From positions 1-64,000 of the forward strand of contig DAOTTU010000113.1 of the NCBI GenBank assembly GCA_034437655.1: DNA of 64,000 nt. Reading direction: 5' to 3'. Positions 46,315 through 55,586 of this stretch are shown here, piece by piece; position 1 is the stretch's first letter; every line of letters starts with the position of its first letter. The position numbers and the translations under genes were made by a program. Under the pieces are notes generated by a model. The model made no database searches and was not told the DNA's origin. It saw only the letters and a list, made by a program, of their open reading frames with translations. The DNA comes from J027 sp034437655 (lineage in GTDB: Bacteria > Chloroflexota > Anaerolineae > Aggregatilineales > J027).

Positions 46315-47672
46315 TTGCGGGGAGTGCCCTGAATGGTGGCGTGGAACAGCGGCAATGGCGTGACCTCATGATCGCTGATGTCAAAGACATGTTGCTCAAT
46401 CCAACCCATCGCCATTGACAGGCGCGTTTCGTCATTGGCGTGGAGCCGGAACAGGGTATCACCGATTTCGACATGTTCCCCGACTTTTACCAGCGTTTCG
46501 ACCCCAACCGCATGGTCAATCGCGTCACCTTTCTTTTCGCGCCCACCGCCGAGGTCCACCACAGCGCGGCCAATCTGGCGAGCATCAATGCGGGCGATAT
46601 AGCCTGCTCTGGGTGCCGCGATGGTGTCTTGCAAGCGGGCCTGTGGCAAGAGCGTCGGGTCGTCTACCTGATTTGGGTCGCCTGCTTGTAGCTTGACCAT
46701 GTCGCGGAATTTTTGCAGGGCGCTACCGTCATTGATGGTGTCCTGCGCGGCTTGTTTGGCGTCTTCTAGCTTGTCATAAGGGGCGTCTGGCGAGAGGAGG
46801 AGCATGTGCGCGGCAATGGTTGTACAGAGGTCAACAAAGTCGGCCGGGCCTTCGCCGCGTAGGGTGTAGATCGCTTCGGCAACTTCGAGCGCATTGCCGG
46901 CCGCAAACCCCAGTGGTTGATTCATGTCAGTAATCACGGCGGTGACGTATTTGCCCGTATCTGCGCCAATATCGACCATTGTCTGGGCGAGGTCGTGGGC
47001 GTCGTCAATCGTTCGCATGAAGGCCCCTTCACCAACTTTGACATCCAGCACGATGGCGTCGGCCCCGGCGGCGAGTTTTTTGCTCATGATGCTGCTGGCG
47101 ATCAATGGGAGACTGGGTACAGTGGCTGTGACGTCGCGCAGGCTGTAGAGCATTTTGTCAGCGGGAGCAAGGTCAGCGGTCTGGCTGGCCAGAACAAGTT
47201 GATTTTTTTCGAGCGCTTTACGGAATTGGTCTTGCGTAAGTTCGGCCCGAAAGCCACGAATAGACTCGAGTTTGTCGATGGTGCCGCCAGTGTGCCCGAG
47301 GCTGCGTCCACTCATTTTTGCCACGGGGACACCGCAAGCTGCTACAATAGGCAGCACTGCCAGTGAGGTTTTGTCCCCCACGCCGCCTGTTGAGTGTTTG
47401 TCCACGGCGAAGGGTAGTATATCAGAGAGGTCAATAGTTTCACCCGATTGCACCATCGCCTGCGTTAATGCGGCGGTTTCGCGGCGCGTCATGCCGTTAA
47501 GCTGTACCGCCATTAGCCATGCGGCCGCCTGATAATCCGGGATTTTGCCGTTAGTGTAATTTTGGATAAACCACTCGATTTGTTCGGTGGTGAGTTCAAC
47601 CCGGTCACGTTTACGGACGATAATTTCGACCGCGTTGAGGGTCTTCATTGAATCTTTAATTGAGGGTTTCAT
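46311..47672 (-). CDS. Pyrimidine-nucleoside (thymidine) phosphorylase
   Basis: A 453-residue protein matching the family end to end: AVEIIVRKRDRVELT start, VDKHSTGGVGDKTSLAVLPIVAACGVPVAKMSGRSLGHTGGT phosphate/nucleoside site, DVKVGEGAFM and a C-terminal biotinyl-like domain (GREKKGDAIDHAVG). It splits thymidine or uridine with phosphate to give the base and pentose 1-phosphate. Either Pdp or DeoA; the sequence alone does not decide. ATG 47672 has GAG upstream; ATG 47648 has no ribosome site. Confidence 0.95.
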   Translation of the reverse strand: MKPSIKDSMKTLNAVEIIVRKRDRVELTTEQIEWFIQNYTNGKIPDYQAAAWLMAVQLNGMTRRETAALTQAMVQSGETIDLSDILPFAVDKHSTGGVGDKTSLAVLPIVAACGVPVAKMSGRSLGHTGGTIDKLESIRGFRAELTQDQFRKALEKNQLVLASQTADLAPADKMLYSLRDVTATVPSLPLIASSIMSKKLAAGADAIVLDVKVGEGAFMRTIDDAHDLAQTMVDIGADTGKYVTAVITDMNQPLGFAAGNALEVAEAIYTLRGEGPADFVDLCTTIAAHMLLLSPDAPYDKLEDAKQAAQDTINDGSALQKFRDMVKLQAGDPNQVDDPTLLPQARLQDTIAAPRAGYIARIDARQIGRAVVDLGGGREKKGDAIDHAVGVETLVKVGEHVEIGDTLFRLHANDETRLSMAMGWIEQHVFDISDHEVTPLPLFHATIQGTPRK

Positions 47673-47730
47673 GATAATCTCGTTTTCGCAATCAAGTTCT
47701 GCGCTTGACTATAAGCTGAGGTAAAGTGTT

Positions 47731-48372
47731 GTGCAAGCATTTTTTGTTGCTTTTGGTCTGACAGTTGCCTATGGGGCCGTACATAGTCTGCTAGCGGCGA
47801 CCCAAACCAAGCGTTTTGCCCGACACATCATGGGTGAACGTACCTATGAAGGTCTTTACCGCCTATTTTTTAACACGATGGCTGTGGTGCTTTTGTTACC
47901 AATTGTTTGGATCGTGTTATTCGAACCCGGTGACACCGTGTGGCGCGTGTATTTTCCATTGAACGTCCTTTTTTATGCCATTCAAGGCGTGGGCGTGCTG
48001 GGTTTACTGGTGTCGTTGTTGCAAATTGACGGCAGCCGCTTTTTGGGCATGTCACAGTTGATGCACTGGTTCGAAGGTAGAAAAAAGCCCCTGCCTGATG
48101 AACCGCTGGCAACGTCTGGCGTGTATGCGCTGATGCGTCATCCGCTGTACTTGTTCAGCCTGATGATTATCTGGCCCGTTGTGACAATGAGCGAAGCGTG
48201 GCTGGGCTTTGGTGTCGGTGCAACGCTCTATTTCCTTGTTGGGTCAATCTTTGAAGAACATAAGCTACGGCAGGCCTTTGGCAGTGCCTATGAACAATAC
48301 CAGCGTCGTGTCCCGTGGTTTTTACCGACGGGGTGGTGGCGGCGCTCATCGTCGACATCAGACCGTTCATAG
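47731..48372 (+). CDS. NnrU/isoprenylcysteine-methyltransferase-like membrane protein
   Basis: A 213-residue protein with GTG start, five or so membrane helices, and ICMT/PEMT-like C-terminal block TSGVYALMRHPLYLFSLMIIWP plus EEHKLRQAFGSAYEQYQRRVPWFLP. The N-terminal GAVHSLLAATQTKRF is NnrU-like. Possible methyltransferase with a lipid or small thiol acceptor; not proven. Confidence 0.82.
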   Translation: MQAFFVAFGLTVAYGAVHSLLAATQTKRFARHIMGERTYEGLYRLFFNTMAVVLLLPIVWIVLFEPGDTVWRVYFPLNVLFYAIQGVGVLGLLVSLLQIDGSRFLGMSQLMHWFEGRKKPLPDEPLATSGVYALMRHPLYLFSLMIIWPVVTMSEAWLGFGVGATLYFLVGSIFEEHKLRQAFGSAYEQYQRRVPWFLPTGWWRRSSSTSDRS

Positions 48373-48416
48373 TTTTTCTAACCCTATTTTCAAGCCATTA
48401 GCAGGAGTTGAACCAC

Positions 48417-49148
48417 ATGTCAAAACGTACGACTTCATCCGCACGCGACCCGCAGCAGATGCAAATGCTGATTATTGGCGGGGGGGTGACGGCCGCCTTG
48501 ATTGCTGCGATTGCCGCGATCTTTATCATCACCAGTGGTGCCAGCGTAGATGCTTGCGACGCTGACGATGAAAGCTGCTATAGCGAATACCTCTCCGCCG
48601 AGCAGGGCTTCACCGAGCAGAACTTTGCCAAAATTGGTAGCGATGATGCGCCAATCTACATTGCTGAGTTTGCAGACTTTGCCTGCCCACATTGCCGTGA
48701 CTATCACCCGACTGTCAAGCGCCTTGTCGGTGAATTTGCGCCAGAGGGTGAAGCACAGTTCTGGTATGTGCCGCTAGACGGAACAGGTGGCGCAAACTCG
48801 CGGACTGCTTATCAGGCGGCATATTGCGCGGGCGAGCAGAATGCTTTCTGGCAGTTCCACGAAGAAATCTTTGAATTGCAGGAGTCTGAGGGGTCCAACG
48901 CCTTCGAACGCGACGAACTGCTCGACATCGCTGGTGACATGGGGCTGGATACAGGTGAGATGGAAAGCTGCATGAACAACAGCCGTTCCCGTATTGCTAT
49001 TCCGCAGGCACGCCAGCTTGCCACTGAATTGGGCGTGACAGCAACCCCAACCGTTGCAATCAGCCTGGACGGTGGCGAAACGTGGCGTGTAATGCCCAGC
49101 CGTGACTACAACGCGCTGGCCGCTGAAATTGCCCGCGCCAACAGTTAA
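48417..49148 (+). CDS. DsbA-family thiol oxidoreductase, membrane-anchored
   Basis: Basic N-terminus, one membrane segment at about 17-40, then a DsbA-like domain with active site CPHC at 90-93 and VTATPTVAI cis-Pro loop. Helical insertion with AYQAAYCAGEQNAFWQFHEEIF. Resembles the BdbD/DsbA group that introduces disulphides into exported proteins. ATG 48417 chosen, AGGAG nine nt upstream. Confidence 0.93.
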   Translation: MSKRTTSSARDPQQMQMLIIGGGVTAALIAAIAAIFIITSGASVDACDADDESCYSEYLSAEQGFTEQNFAKIGSDDAPIYIAEFADFACPHCRDYHPTVKRLVGEFAPEGEAQFWYVPLDGTGGANSRTAYQAAYCAGEQNAFWQFHEEIFELQESEGSNAFERDELLDIAGDMGLDTGEMESCMNNSRSRIAIPQARQLATELGVTATPTVAISLDGGETWRVMPSRDYNALAAEIARANS

Positions 49149-49182
49149 ACGAGCCTGGAAACATCGAAATACGCTATAAAAC

Positions 49183-49215
49183 AAACCGCCTGGCCACAAT
49201 GACCGGGCGGTTTTT
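49183..49215 (+). terminator. Rho-independent terminator after dsbA-like gene
   Basis: AAACCGCC pairs with GGCGGTTT around a short loop, followed by TTTTT. It may also act on the convergent 973-aa gene because the opposite strand has an A/T-flanked stem. Confidence 0.75.
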
Positions 49216-49251
49216 GATTACCTGTGTTGAGTGTCTGGTGCTGTAGGGGCT

Positions 49252-52173
49252 TTAGCCTGTGATCGGTAGGGTGTTTACATCGACCGGGATTTCAATCCAG
49301 TTACCAACGTTCGACACCCACCCGACGAAAGTACCTTCGCCCAGTGCCTCGAAGCGGACTTGCAGCCAGGCATTGTCAGCGGTGCGGCCGAGAACTTCAA
49401 CGGTTGCACCAGACGTCAGCGAGCGAATCTGAACACCGTTGATACTTGGCGTCTCGAACATGTTGAGGTTAGAGCCCTGTGGAATGTTGACAGTTCCCGT
49501 GACGCTGCTACCCGACGCGGGGGGAGCGCTTGCACCTGTGTCACCTGTGCCCGGGCCAGCGCCTGTACCGGGTGTGCTTGGCGCTTCATCTACAGCGACA
49601 ATGGCGGCCGGGGCGTTGTATGGCACCGCGATAAAAATGTCGAAGGCATCGTCTGGGTCGTCCAGCGTAAATAGACGTTCCAGGTCATCAACAAACTCGT
49701 CGCGATAGATGAGCGTCAGGAAGTCCAGGCGCACCCAGCAGTCAATCGTGTTGCCGTCGCTCGGCGTAAAGAGCGCACTTAACCAGATATCGTTGAAATC
49801 TAGCGCTTCAAACTCGGTCTCAGTTTCAGGTGGCAGTGTCTCGAAAACTGCGATTGATTCGTCGTCAACCGGGATAAACGGCGTCGTGATTTCGGGGTCG
49901 GCCGGTCCGGCAAAACCAACAACCTGAAGCTGAGTATTATTCTGAATCAAGCCCAATGAACGTGCAGTCGGTGAGGGATACTCGCGGCACTGCAAGTTGT
50001 TGTTGCCCGCGACATCAACAATACCAACAATCGGCAGGGCACGGCGGTCTACAACCGGCCCTTGCGTGGTGGGGTCGATGGCGGTTGTGTCTGGCGTGGT
50101 GACAGCGGTTTCGACATCAACCGGGGCTGCGGCGTAGTTATAGGGAATTGGGCTAATCACCGGGCGTGGTAGCTCAATAAAGCGTTGCAAGCCGAAGAAT
50201 TCGTCCACTTCGTTAATGAACTCATCCTGATAGGTCAGCAACAGCAGGTCAGCACGTGCCCAGCAGTCAAGTACTGTACCTTCTGGTGTCGTCCACAAGG
50301 CACTCAGCCAGATGTCTTCAAATTCGAGATCATCATATTCACCTGCGACATAGACACGGTCGCCAGCGTCGTTGGTCACCACTTCACCACGTGGCAAGGA
50401 TTCATAGATGGCAATGTTTTCGTCATCAACCGGTATAAATGGAATGTTTACTTCGGGGTCAGCGGCGGCTGCATACCCGACAATTTCCATCACTGTATTG
50501 TTTGGCACAAGCCCTAAAGACCGTGCATCTGCAGATGGATATTCGCGGCATTGCAGGTTCACACCCGGGTTAAGGTTGACCTGTCCGCGCAGGGTACGGT
50601 CAATGCCCTGGCGAGGTGGGGTGCCACCGGGAGGGCTGGCGGGCGGCGCTGTTGTCGTCGTCGTCGTCGTTGTAGTGGTGGTGGTAGTGTCCGCTGCTGG
50701 TGGGGCGGTAGTGTCGGTGGTTGTTGTAGTGTCCGCAGGTGGGGCACTGGTGTCTGTCGTATCGGTAGCGTCTGTGGTTGTGGTTGTGTCAGCGGGCGGC
50801 GCGCTGGTGGTATCGTCCGTTGCAGCGACGACAGGCTCAGCGATCACAGCACCGGGCAGGCTGCTGAGATTAGGTGCAAGCGGTGTATTGCTTACACTCA
50901 GGCCAGCAGTCGCGTTTGCAAACAGCAGCAAGGTGTAATATGAACCACCGACGAATGGCTGTGCAGGCGCGTCAAAGGATAATGGCGCACCAGCCGATTC
51001 GATAATGGCGCTGACGCTATAGATACCTGCTTCAACGTCAACTTCTGTGCTGGCGCTGAAGACCTGTAGCCCGGAAGCGACCGGGGTATCTGCGAGTGTG
51101 ACGTCAGCGGGCCCAGCAGTGACAGTGTTTAGCACACGAATGCGGGCGTCACTGGCAGCCAGGCCTGCAACACGATCTTCAAATACCGAGAATGTGAAAG
51201 TATCGTCAGCCAACGACCCCACAGCAACGAGACTTGCAGCGCCGGTGCTGCTGCTGAGGTTGATATTGGCTGTTGTGGCAGCTTCACTGTTGGGGGCAGC
51301 ACCAGCCTGGCGCACAGCCAGTGTAATGTCGGTGCTTGGTAGCGCGACATGTGGTGTCAGGTCGCCCGGCTCAAGGTTAACCAGGACTTTCACATCGTTG
51401 GCGTAAACATCAACAGCGGGGGCGTCTGGGCTACCATGTGCGATGCGAGTGAGTACTGTCGCGGCGGGGTCAGCACTGTTCAGGGGGGTTGCGAGTTGAA
51501 TGACCTGCGGTGCATCGACACTGCCAGCAATAATGAACTTGTACAGCAGGCCAGTGTTGACTTCGACAGCACCGATGTCAAAAATTGAGTCGGCTGGCGA
51601 ATCACCCGCAGAAACGACCAGATCATAGACGTTTACTGGTGGGTCAATGGTGCGGTTTTCTTCACCAAACGTTACGCCCGGGGCGATGGTGCCGCCGTTG
51701 CTGGTAAATACGTTGACCGGGGGCGCTTCGGGGATGGCGTGAACAAAGTGCAGGCGCGCTTGCCCAAGTTGCGCCGGGTTCAGGTCATCCTCACTGATAA
51801 CCAGTGCCGGGTTGCTGCTGGCGTCTGGCTGAACAATCAACGACAAAACGACACCGGGACGTGGTTCTTCGGCAATAATCGTTTGTGACAGAATCGGCGC
51901 ATCGCCACTGTCTGCCCCGGCGGGTCGAATAGCAACTGAGTGGGTACCAGTCGGGACATTCAGGTGCGGGGTGGCGTCAGTAAATGCGACGGTGGGGGCA
52001 ACCAGATTGTCGTTAACATAGATGTCAACCTCGCCCGCGCCTGCAAATGCATGGACGAGCCGCACCCCGATAGTAGTGCTGTCTGCTTGTGCAGCAGTTG
52101 TTTGTGCTTGCCCTGCCGTAGAAACCAAAAGCATGGTCAATGCGACAAGCGGTAACCAGAAAAATTTTCTCAT
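49252..52173 (-). CDS. Secreted multidomain protein: DUF4397-like repeats, CREY modules, SH3-like end
   Basis: A 973-residue exported protein (signal peptide 1-25). Residues ~35-430 hold four DUF4397-like beta domains (pattern VRLVHAFAGAGEVDIYVND / ARLHFVHAIPEAPPVNVF / TRIAHGSPDAPAVDVYAND / IRVLNTVTAGPADVTL). A Thr/Asp-rich linker at 451-524 includes 13 consecutive Thr. Two copies of a ~145-residue module follow (530-675 and 716-855), each with LQCREYPS..ARSLGL, PFIPVDDE, DIWLSAL and DCW-R, with two conserved Cys. An SH3-like domain ends it (891-965). No anchor or sortase signal. Possibly a surface-matrix or sensor protein. Confidence 0.7.
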   Translation of the reverse strand: MRKFFWLPLVALTMLLVSTAGQAQTTAAQADSTTIGVRLVHAFAGAGEVDIYVNDNLVAPTVAFTDATPHLNVPTGTHSVAIRPAGADSGDAPILSQTIIAEEPRPGVVLSLIVQPDASSNPALVISEDDLNPAQLGQARLHFVHAIPEAPPVNVFTSNGGTIAPGVTFGEENRTIDPPVNVYDLVVSAGDSPADSIFDIGAVEVNTGLLYKFIIAGSVDAPQVIQLATPLNSADPAATVLTRIAHGSPDAPAVDVYANDVKVLVNLEPGDLTPHVALPSTDITLAVRQAGAAPNSEAATTANINLSSSTGAASLVAVGSLADDTFTFSVFEDRVAGLAASDARIRVLNTVTAGPADVTLADTPVASGLQVFSASTEVDVEAGIYSVSAIIESAGAPLSFDAPAQPFVGGSYYTLLLFANATAGLSVSNTPLAPNLSSLPGAVIAEPVVAATDDTTSAPPADTTTTTDATDTTDTSAPPADTTTTTDTTAPPAADTTTTTTTTTTTTTAPPASPPGGTPPRQGIDRTLRGQVNLNPGVNLQCREYPSADARSLGLVPNNTVMEIVGYAAAADPEVNIPFIPVDDENIAIYESLPRGEVVTNDAGDRVYVAGEYDDLEFEDIWLSALWTTPEGTVLDCWARADLLLLTYQDEFINEVDEFFGLQRFIELPRPVISPIPYNYAAAPVDVETAVTTPDTTAIDPTTQGPVVDRRALPIVGIVDVAGNNNLQCREYPSPTARSLGLIQNNTQLQVVGFAGPADPEITTPFIPVDDESIAVFETLPPETETEFEALDFNDIWLSALFTPSDGNTIDCWVRLDFLTLIYRDEFVDDLERLFTLDDPDDAFDIFIAVPYNAPAAIVAVDEAPSTPGTGAGPGTGDTGASAPPASGSSVTGTVNIPQGSNLNMFETPSINGVQIRSLTSGATVEVLGRTADNAWLQVRFEALGEGTFVGWVSNVGNWIEIPVDVNTLPITG
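50650..50688 (-). repeat. Trinucleotide tract encoding 13 threonines
   Basis: Mixed ACN codons encode residues 496-508 of the 973-aa protein. The tandem ACG/ACC runs could slip, changing linker length in frame. Confidence 0.8.
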
Positions 52174-52336
52174 AGAATCATTTCCTCCGTCAATCTAACA
52201 TCGGCAGATAGTGTAGCACATATGTACCGCCTTGCTGTACACATTTGCCAACGTTCTGCCGACGTTCTTCAAAATTATGATGCCGACTTATGTGGCGGTT
52301 TGTGCATTGCACACAGCGTGTAAAAGAGAAGAAGCG

Positions 52337-53602
52337 CTAGGTGCCTTCTTGCCACTGATTCAGGTATTCAACCTGTTCATCGGTCAGTGTATCAAATGCG
52401 ACGCCCATCGCTTCGAGCTTCAGGCGGGCGATTTCACGGTCAACTTCTTCAGGGATCGTGTAAACGCGGTTTTCGAGGGTTTCATGGTTCGCCAGCACAA
52501 ATTCAGCACCGAGTGCCTGATTGGCAAAGCTCATATCCATCACGCTTGCCGGGTGGCCTTCAGCGGCGGCGAGGTTAATCAGGCGACCGTCACCCAACAC
52601 ATACAGAATACGGTCGTTAGCCAGACGATAGCCGCGCACATGTTCGTTCACACCGTCGAAGACCTCTTTGGCCATGGCATTGAGCCCATCGAGGTTGATT
52701 TCAACATTGAAGTGACCAGAATTAGCGATCATCGCGCCAGACTTCATGACTTCCATGTGATGCGTGTCGATGACGTTGATGTCGCCGGTTGACGTCACGA
52801 AAATGTCCCCGACGCTGGCGGCGTCTTGCATCGGCATGACCTGGAACCCGTCCATCACAGCTTCGAGTGCTTTGATCGGGTCAACTTCTGTGACGATCAC
52901 CCGTGCGCCCATGCCTTTACCGCGCATAGCGATCCCACGGCTGCACCAGCCATAACCTGCAACAACCAGCACACGCCCGGCCAGCAACAAATTGGTGGCA
53001 CGGATAATGCCATCAATTGTACTTTGCCCGGTGCCATAGCGGTTGTCAAAGAGGTGCTTGGTCTGGCTGTCATTCACAGCGATAACCGGAAAGCGCAATG
53101 CCCCGTCTTTGGCCATTGCCCGCAGACGGATGATCCCGGTGGTGGTTTCTTCGGTACCTCCCAGAATGCCCTCAATCAGTTCAGTGCGGCTCTTGTGCAG
53201 CTCGCTGACAAGGTCGGCGCCGTCGTCCATTGTGATATGCGGTTTGTGGTCAAGCGCGGCTTCAATGTGCGAGAAATAGGTGTCGTTATCTTCGCCACGG
53301 ACGGCAAACACCGGGATTTCGTCATGCGCGATAAGTGAGGCCGCAACATCGTCCTGCGTGCTGAGCGGGTTTGAGGCACACAACACGACATCTGCGCCAC
53401 CAGACTGCAATGTGCGCATCAGGTTAGCGGTTTCTGTCGTGACATGCAAACATGCCGAAATGCGCATCCCTTTCAAGGGGCGTTCGCGCTCAAAGCGTTC
53501 GCGTAGCTGTCTTAGTACGGGCATTTCTTGCTCAGCCCAGTCGATCCGCTTGCGCCCAGACGGGGCAAGGTTAAGGTCTTTCACATGGTACTCGTTACTC
53601 AT
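52337..53602 (-). CDS. ahcY: Adenosylhomocysteinase
   Basis: A 421-residue AhcY: HVTTETANL, SNPLSTQDDVAASL, NRYGTGQSTIDGI and NAD-binding GYGWCSRGIAMRGKGMGARVIVTEVDP. It cleaves S-adenosylhomocysteine to homocysteine and adenosine, removing a product inhibitor of methyltransferases. Length and motifs are of the common bacterial form without the ~40-residue insertion. Last gene of pfkB-GNAT-ahcY. Confidence 0.97.
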   Translation of the reverse strand: MSNEYHVKDLNLAPSGRKRIDWAEQEMPVLRQLRERFERERPLKGMRISACLHVTTETANLMRTLQSGGADVVLCASNPLSTQDDVAASLIAHDEIPVFAVRGEDNDTYFSHIEAALDHKPHITMDDGADLVSELHKSRTELIEGILGGTEETTTGIIRLRAMAKDGALRFPVIAVNDSQTKHLFDNRYGTGQSTIDGIIRATNLLLAGRVLVVAGYGWCSRGIAMRGKGMGARVIVTEVDPIKALEAVMDGFQVMPMQDAASVGDIFVTSTGDINVIDTHHMEVMKSGAMIANSGHFNVEINLDGLNAMAKEVFDGVNEHVRGYRLANDRILYVLGDGRLINLAAAEGHPASVMDMSFANQALGAEFVLANHETLENRVYTIPEEVDREIARLKLEAMGVAFDTLTDEQVEYLNQWQEGT

Positions 53603-53682
53603 GGTTTTTTGTAATCTCCTAAAGGTCCAATTGGTGCGACAGTCTATGCTACCCCGAAATCAGCAGCGTGCAATACTGCGTT

Positions 53683-54483
53683 TTATCGAGACGCATAGCC
53701 TTCGACGATTTTTGTATGGGTTTTGAAGCCCAGTTTTTGATAGGCATGAATAGCAGCGGCATTGGTGCGTTCAACGTTGAGCGCGACCGTTTCGACACCA
53801 GCGGCGAACATATGGCCAACGACAGCGGATGTGGTTGCAGTGGCAAAACCCTGCCCACGCGCAGTTGGCTTTGTGTAGACAAAACCGATAATGCCGATAC
53901 TTTCTTCAGGGGCGAAAACATGGCTGCCTGCTACACTAACAAGCTCCTCTGCAACAAATGCGCTATAGAATACACCATTTTCAAGTATGTCAGCGGAAAG
54001 GGCGTTGATTTCCTCTGGTCGTGGGCCGCCATCGCCATGACGGTAAAGTGCTTGCAATGCAGCTATATCTGCTCCCTCGAGTTGGCGGGTTGCAGTGACA
54101 GACTCTACAGCAGAAAAATACGCTGTATCAACGGCCATGCGCCATAGCGGCCGAATATGTGATGTTGTGTAGTGGCGCTGAAACGCTGGTAGTAGTGTTT
54201 CGGGTAGCATGTGAAACACGTGGGCAGGAGTGTTTTGGAGGAGTATATCGGCAGCGGCTTCAGTTCCAAACAGCAACAACACAGGCGGCTCGACACCATG
54301 CCACAATAAGGAAATCCCCTGCAATGCACCGTCAGTGGTTTGCGCTCCGTGATAAGTGGATTTGGCCCACATAAACGGCACCAGATCACCCAGTGCATAC
54401 GCATGAAGCGCTGAATCCTGGCGTAAATAAGCGCGGAGTACGCCTTTATCGGTGATGTGTTGCACAGTTAAATGGGTTGGCAT
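53683..54483 (-). CDS. GNAT-family N-acetyltransferase
   Basis: A 266-residue protein whose C-terminal half is a GNAT fold (FVYTKPTARGQGFATATTSAVVGHMFAAGVETVALNVERTNAAAIHAYQKLGF), with acetyl-CoA loop ARGQGFA. The N-terminal half is more divergent and may be a second GNAT-like unit. Substrate unknown. Lies between pfkB and ahcY, all on the same strand. Confidence 0.85.
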   Translation of the reverse strand: MPTHLTVQHITDKGVLRAYLRQDSALHAYALGDLVPFMWAKSTYHGAQTTDGALQGISLLWHGVEPPVLLLFGTEAAADILLQNTPAHVFHMLPETLLPAFQRHYTTSHIRPLWRMAVDTAYFSAVESVTATRQLEGADIAALQALYRHGDGGPRPEEINALSADILENGVFYSAFVAEELVSVAGSHVFAPEESIGIIGFVYTKPTARGQGFATATTSAVVGHMFAAGVETVALNVERTNAAAIHAYQKLGFKTHTKIVEGYASR

Positions 54484-54503
54484 GGTGTCTCCATGACGAA
54501 TGG

Positions 54504-55472
54504 TTATGCGTGCCCGGCGACCAATGCGTCAAGTTGACCGTTGTCGTCGTGGTGCTGACGGTAGCGCGTGATGAAGTCGTTGATTTCAAAACGGTGATTC
54601 TGCGTCCCGGTCGACTCCACAGCATAGGTCGCAATTAAGGCCCCGGTGCGTCCGATAACGTCCCAGTCCCAGCCCAGTTCAATGCCGCGTAACAAGCCAG
54701 CGCGGAAGGCGTCGCCGCTGCCAGTGGGGTCTATAGTAGGCACGTCGTCCATAATTGGGATGCGATAGCTGTGGTCTGGTGTATGAATCGTGGAGCCACT
54801 TTTGCCGTGGGTGATAATCAGCGTTACACCTGCGTCGCGAACTTCGTCGAGTGTAAGTTTTGTTTTCTGCTGAATCAGTTTCCACTCATAGTCGTTCACT
54901 GCGACATAACGCGCATTCATGATCCCATTTTGCAGCGTCTGGCCGTCGGTGCGTGGTGTTTGCTGCGATGGGTCATATAAATACGGGATGTTATGCTCAA
55001 TGCACTCGGCAACATAGCGATTCATCGCGTCAGGTGCATTGGGAGAAATCACCACGAGTTCGGGGGCGTCCTCAGCAACATCGAAAATGCCAAATTCCCC
55101 GGCGCGGCCCATTGCTCCGGCGTAAAACGTCGCAATTTGATTGTTATCAATGTCGGTGTTAGCGAAAAATGACGCAGTGAAGACGTCTTCAAGTACAACA
55201 ACGGTTGATGTATCAACGCCGATGCTATGGAGGTCATTACGATAGCCGTCGAAGTCACGCCCGGCCGTACCGAAGAGTTTGGGGTGGCTGCCAAGTAGGG
55301 CCATATTGTAGGCGATGTTGGCTGCAACGCCGCCGTTGTGTTTCGTCATTTCGTCTACCAGGAAGCTGAGGCTCACCTGGTCAAGTGAGTCCAGGACGAT
55401 GGCTTCCTTAAAGCGCCCCGGAAAGCGCATCAGATAATCGTATGCGATCGAACCAGTTACCAGAATATCCAT
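54504..55472 (-). CDS. PfkB-family sugar/nucleoside kinase
   Basis: A 322-residue ribokinase-fold enzyme: NGGVAANIAYNMALLGS at 46 onwards, GRDFDGYRNDL, and anion-hole/catalytic DPTGSGDAFRAG with base D254. The neighbouring ahcY suggests adenosine as substrate, which would convert AhcY-released adenosine to AMP; that is inference. GNAT starts 20 nt downstream. Confidence 0.9.
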   Translation of the reverse strand: MDILVTGSIAYDYLMRFPGRFKEAIVLDSLDQVSLSFLVDEMTKHNGGVAANIAYNMALLGSHPKLFGTAGRDFDGYRNDLHSIGVDTSTVVVLEDVFTASFFANTDIDNNQIATFYAGAMGRAGEFGIFDVAEDAPELVVISPNAPDAMNRYVAECIEHNIPYLYDPSQQTPRTDGQTLQNGIMNARYVAVNDYEWKLIQQKTKLTLDEVRDAGVTLIITHGKSGSTIHTPDHSYRIPIMDDVPTIDPTGSGDAFRAGLLRGIELGWDWDVIGRTGALIATYAVESTGTQNHRFEINDFITRYRQHHDDNGQLDALVAGHA

Positions 55473-55586
55473 TGAAATGTCGCGCTGTGTAGCGCTTTAT
55501 CTCCCTCATCAGTCATTATCAACAAATTTGAACCGGGAGATTATATTATTCTGGTTGCGACCTGTCAAACCAAAACCCCGCTTTGG

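Noticed and set aside
50408..50943. Val-rich open frames opposite the Thr linker
   Set aside because: Their composition is explained by antisense of Thr codons.
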